Below, piece by piece: positions 62,781-64,000 of a stretch of 64,000 bases of DNA (its first letter is position 1; each line of letters begins with the position of its first letter). The DNA comes from Azolla caroliniana (Eukaryota; Polypodiophyta), in contig JBHGNT010000005.1 in NCBI GenBank assembly GCA_043228905.1, forward strand, positions 15,686,001-15,750,000, read 5' to 3'. Made by a program: the position numbers and the translations under genes. A model generated the notes under the pieces. It ran no database searches and was not told where the DNA came from. It was given only the letters and a program-made list of their open reading frames with translations.

Positions 62781-64000
62781 CGAACTTCGACTACGGCGAC
62801 CGTGGCGGAATGTTCATAATGAAGCACGAAGCACACTCGATGTCTGCATTTGCGACAACCAGCGCCTCCACTCCTAATAGTGTATGGTTTGTGGATTCGG
62901 GAGCTTCCAATCACATGACTCCCCATGAAGATTGGTTTCGGGAATTACGGAAGCCAGAACGTCCCGGATATGTCGAAACAGGCGATGATATGACTCATCC
63001 AATATCGGGAATGTCCCATTCGGAAACGACTGCGAACAGACCTACCTCAAGAATGTACTACATGTTCCCACCATCACAAAAAATCTGGTCTCGGTAGGCC
63101 AGATTGTAGAACAAGGAATGCAGGTATGCTTCAACAATGATGGGTGCTTCATTGAAAAAGGAGATCAAATCGTAGCTCACGGCAGATGAGAAGGCCGTAT
63201 GTTCATCCTCGAGTCAAGTGAAGTAAAGTCGGCCATGTACACAAAAGGCCAGAAAGTCGAAACCGACTTAAAGTTGTGGCACAAGAGAATCGGCCACATC
63301 AATCTCTAGAAGCTTTAGAACATAGGAGTCGTAATCGGAGTCCCGAACTTTACGACAAAGGAGATCATAGGCGTGTGCGACGCATGCCAATTCGGAAAGC
63401 AATGCCGTCATCCATTCCCAAAAGACTGGAATGTAAGCAAAGGGATCCTGGATGTCATACATTCAGACGTGTGAGGACTAGCCCAAACAACTACTTTCGG
63501 CGGATGCCGTTACTATGTCACGTTCATCGATGACTTCTCCAGAAATACCTAGATTTATCCGATGAAGCAAAAGAGTGAAGTGTTCGGCCACTTCCAGAAG
63601 TTCAAAGCCGAATTGGAAAAAGCCATGGGCCGGCATGTATGCTACCTTCGATTAGATGGAGGCGAAGAATATTTTTCGGATGAGTTCTCGGCGTATCTCC
63701 GCCAGGAAGGAGTCTGACGAGAGTTCTCGTGTTGACATACACCTCAGCAAAACGACGTAGCTGAGCGTAAAAACCACCACATAGTAGAAGTCGCACGAGC
63801 CATGATAAATGAGAAGAACCTGCCGAAATCGTACTGGGCAGAAGCGACGAACACAGCTGTATACCTCATGAATAGGTGCACAACCTCAGGAGTACATGAA
63901 ATAACTCCTCATGAGAAGTTCTTTGGAAAGAAGATGGACTTATCGCATGTTCGCATTTTCGGCTCTATCGCCTATGTACATATTCCTGATGATACGCGGA
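62781..64000 (+). pseudogene. Protease and integrase of the second C1-family copia
   Basis: W-F-V-D-S-G-A-S-N-H-M-T is intact (about 62886). After 63000 the frame shifts repeatedly. Integrase core F-I-D-D-F-S-R-N-T (63523 on) precedes a stop, and E-A-T-N-T-A-V-Y-L-M-N-R and H-V-R-I-F-G-S-I-A lie at the window edge. Catalytic Asp, Asp and Glu contexts are readable, but in different frames. Confidence 0.82.

Larger units (their letters stand above)
61503..64000 (+). mobile_element. Second C1-family copia, runs off the right edge
   Basis: Plus-strand copia with 5' LTR 61503-61798, primer site, gag, protease and integrase, continuing past the window. Presumed target CTCCC at 61498-61502. Close relative of C1 (17288-22227). 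Confidence 0.92.

Overview
This window is plant nuclear DNA. The evidence is a six-exon membrane-anchored NAC transcription factor gene, a decayed PPR-type pseudogene, and Ty1/copia and Ty3/gypsy elements primed from initiator tRNA-Met. I cannot name the species. Several repeat families (a chromodomain gypsy element with a fungal/moss-like pol, and a LINE unlike the common plant L1 or RTE types) are not what I would expect in a typical flowering-plant genome, so an early-diverging seed plant, fern or other large-genome land plant is possible (inference).

Layout. 1-3472: a LINE endonuclease remnant, a 132-bp duplicated repeat, a PPR pseudogene (minus strand) and an LTR remnant. 3473-46975: one large block of nested retrotransposons. 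Gypsy G1 (minus; 3473-6565 and 22528-22897) was split by chromovirus G2 (minus; 6566-22527). G2 was split by gypsy G3 (plus; 11506-22294), and G3 was split by copia C1 (plus; 17288-22227). Gypsy G4 (plus; from 22898) also sits in G1 and was itself invaded by copia C2 (23755-28917), a solo LTR (about 29158-29572), an LTR-like sequence (about 30896-31432) and G5 (32004-45151). G5 is a gag-only gypsy derivative with a GC-rich minisatellite interior. Its right LTR holds LINE1 (about 36990-39312) and copia A (39402-44634). LINE2 and LINE3 remnants follow to 47557.

47558-57312 is the gene-bearing island. The NAC gene (49278-54331, minus) can be read with canonical splice sites into a 616-residue protein with a C-terminal transmembrane helix. 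One of its introns is only 83 nt and hides inside an apparently open frame. From 57313 to the end the window returns to nested copia: C3 (minus), broken by a plus-strand LTR fragment and then by a second member of the C1 family that runs off the right edge.

The NAC gene is the only likely functional host gene. All retroelements carry stops, frameshifts, deletions or lost catalytic residues, although the LINE1 reverse transcriptase is nearly intact. The most unusual signals are tRNA-like A/B-box sequences lying antisense at the start of three LTRs, a conserved basic tail ORF between two polypurine tracts in two copia families, the gag-only G5 element, and a possible splicing switch that would release the NAC factor from its membrane anchor.
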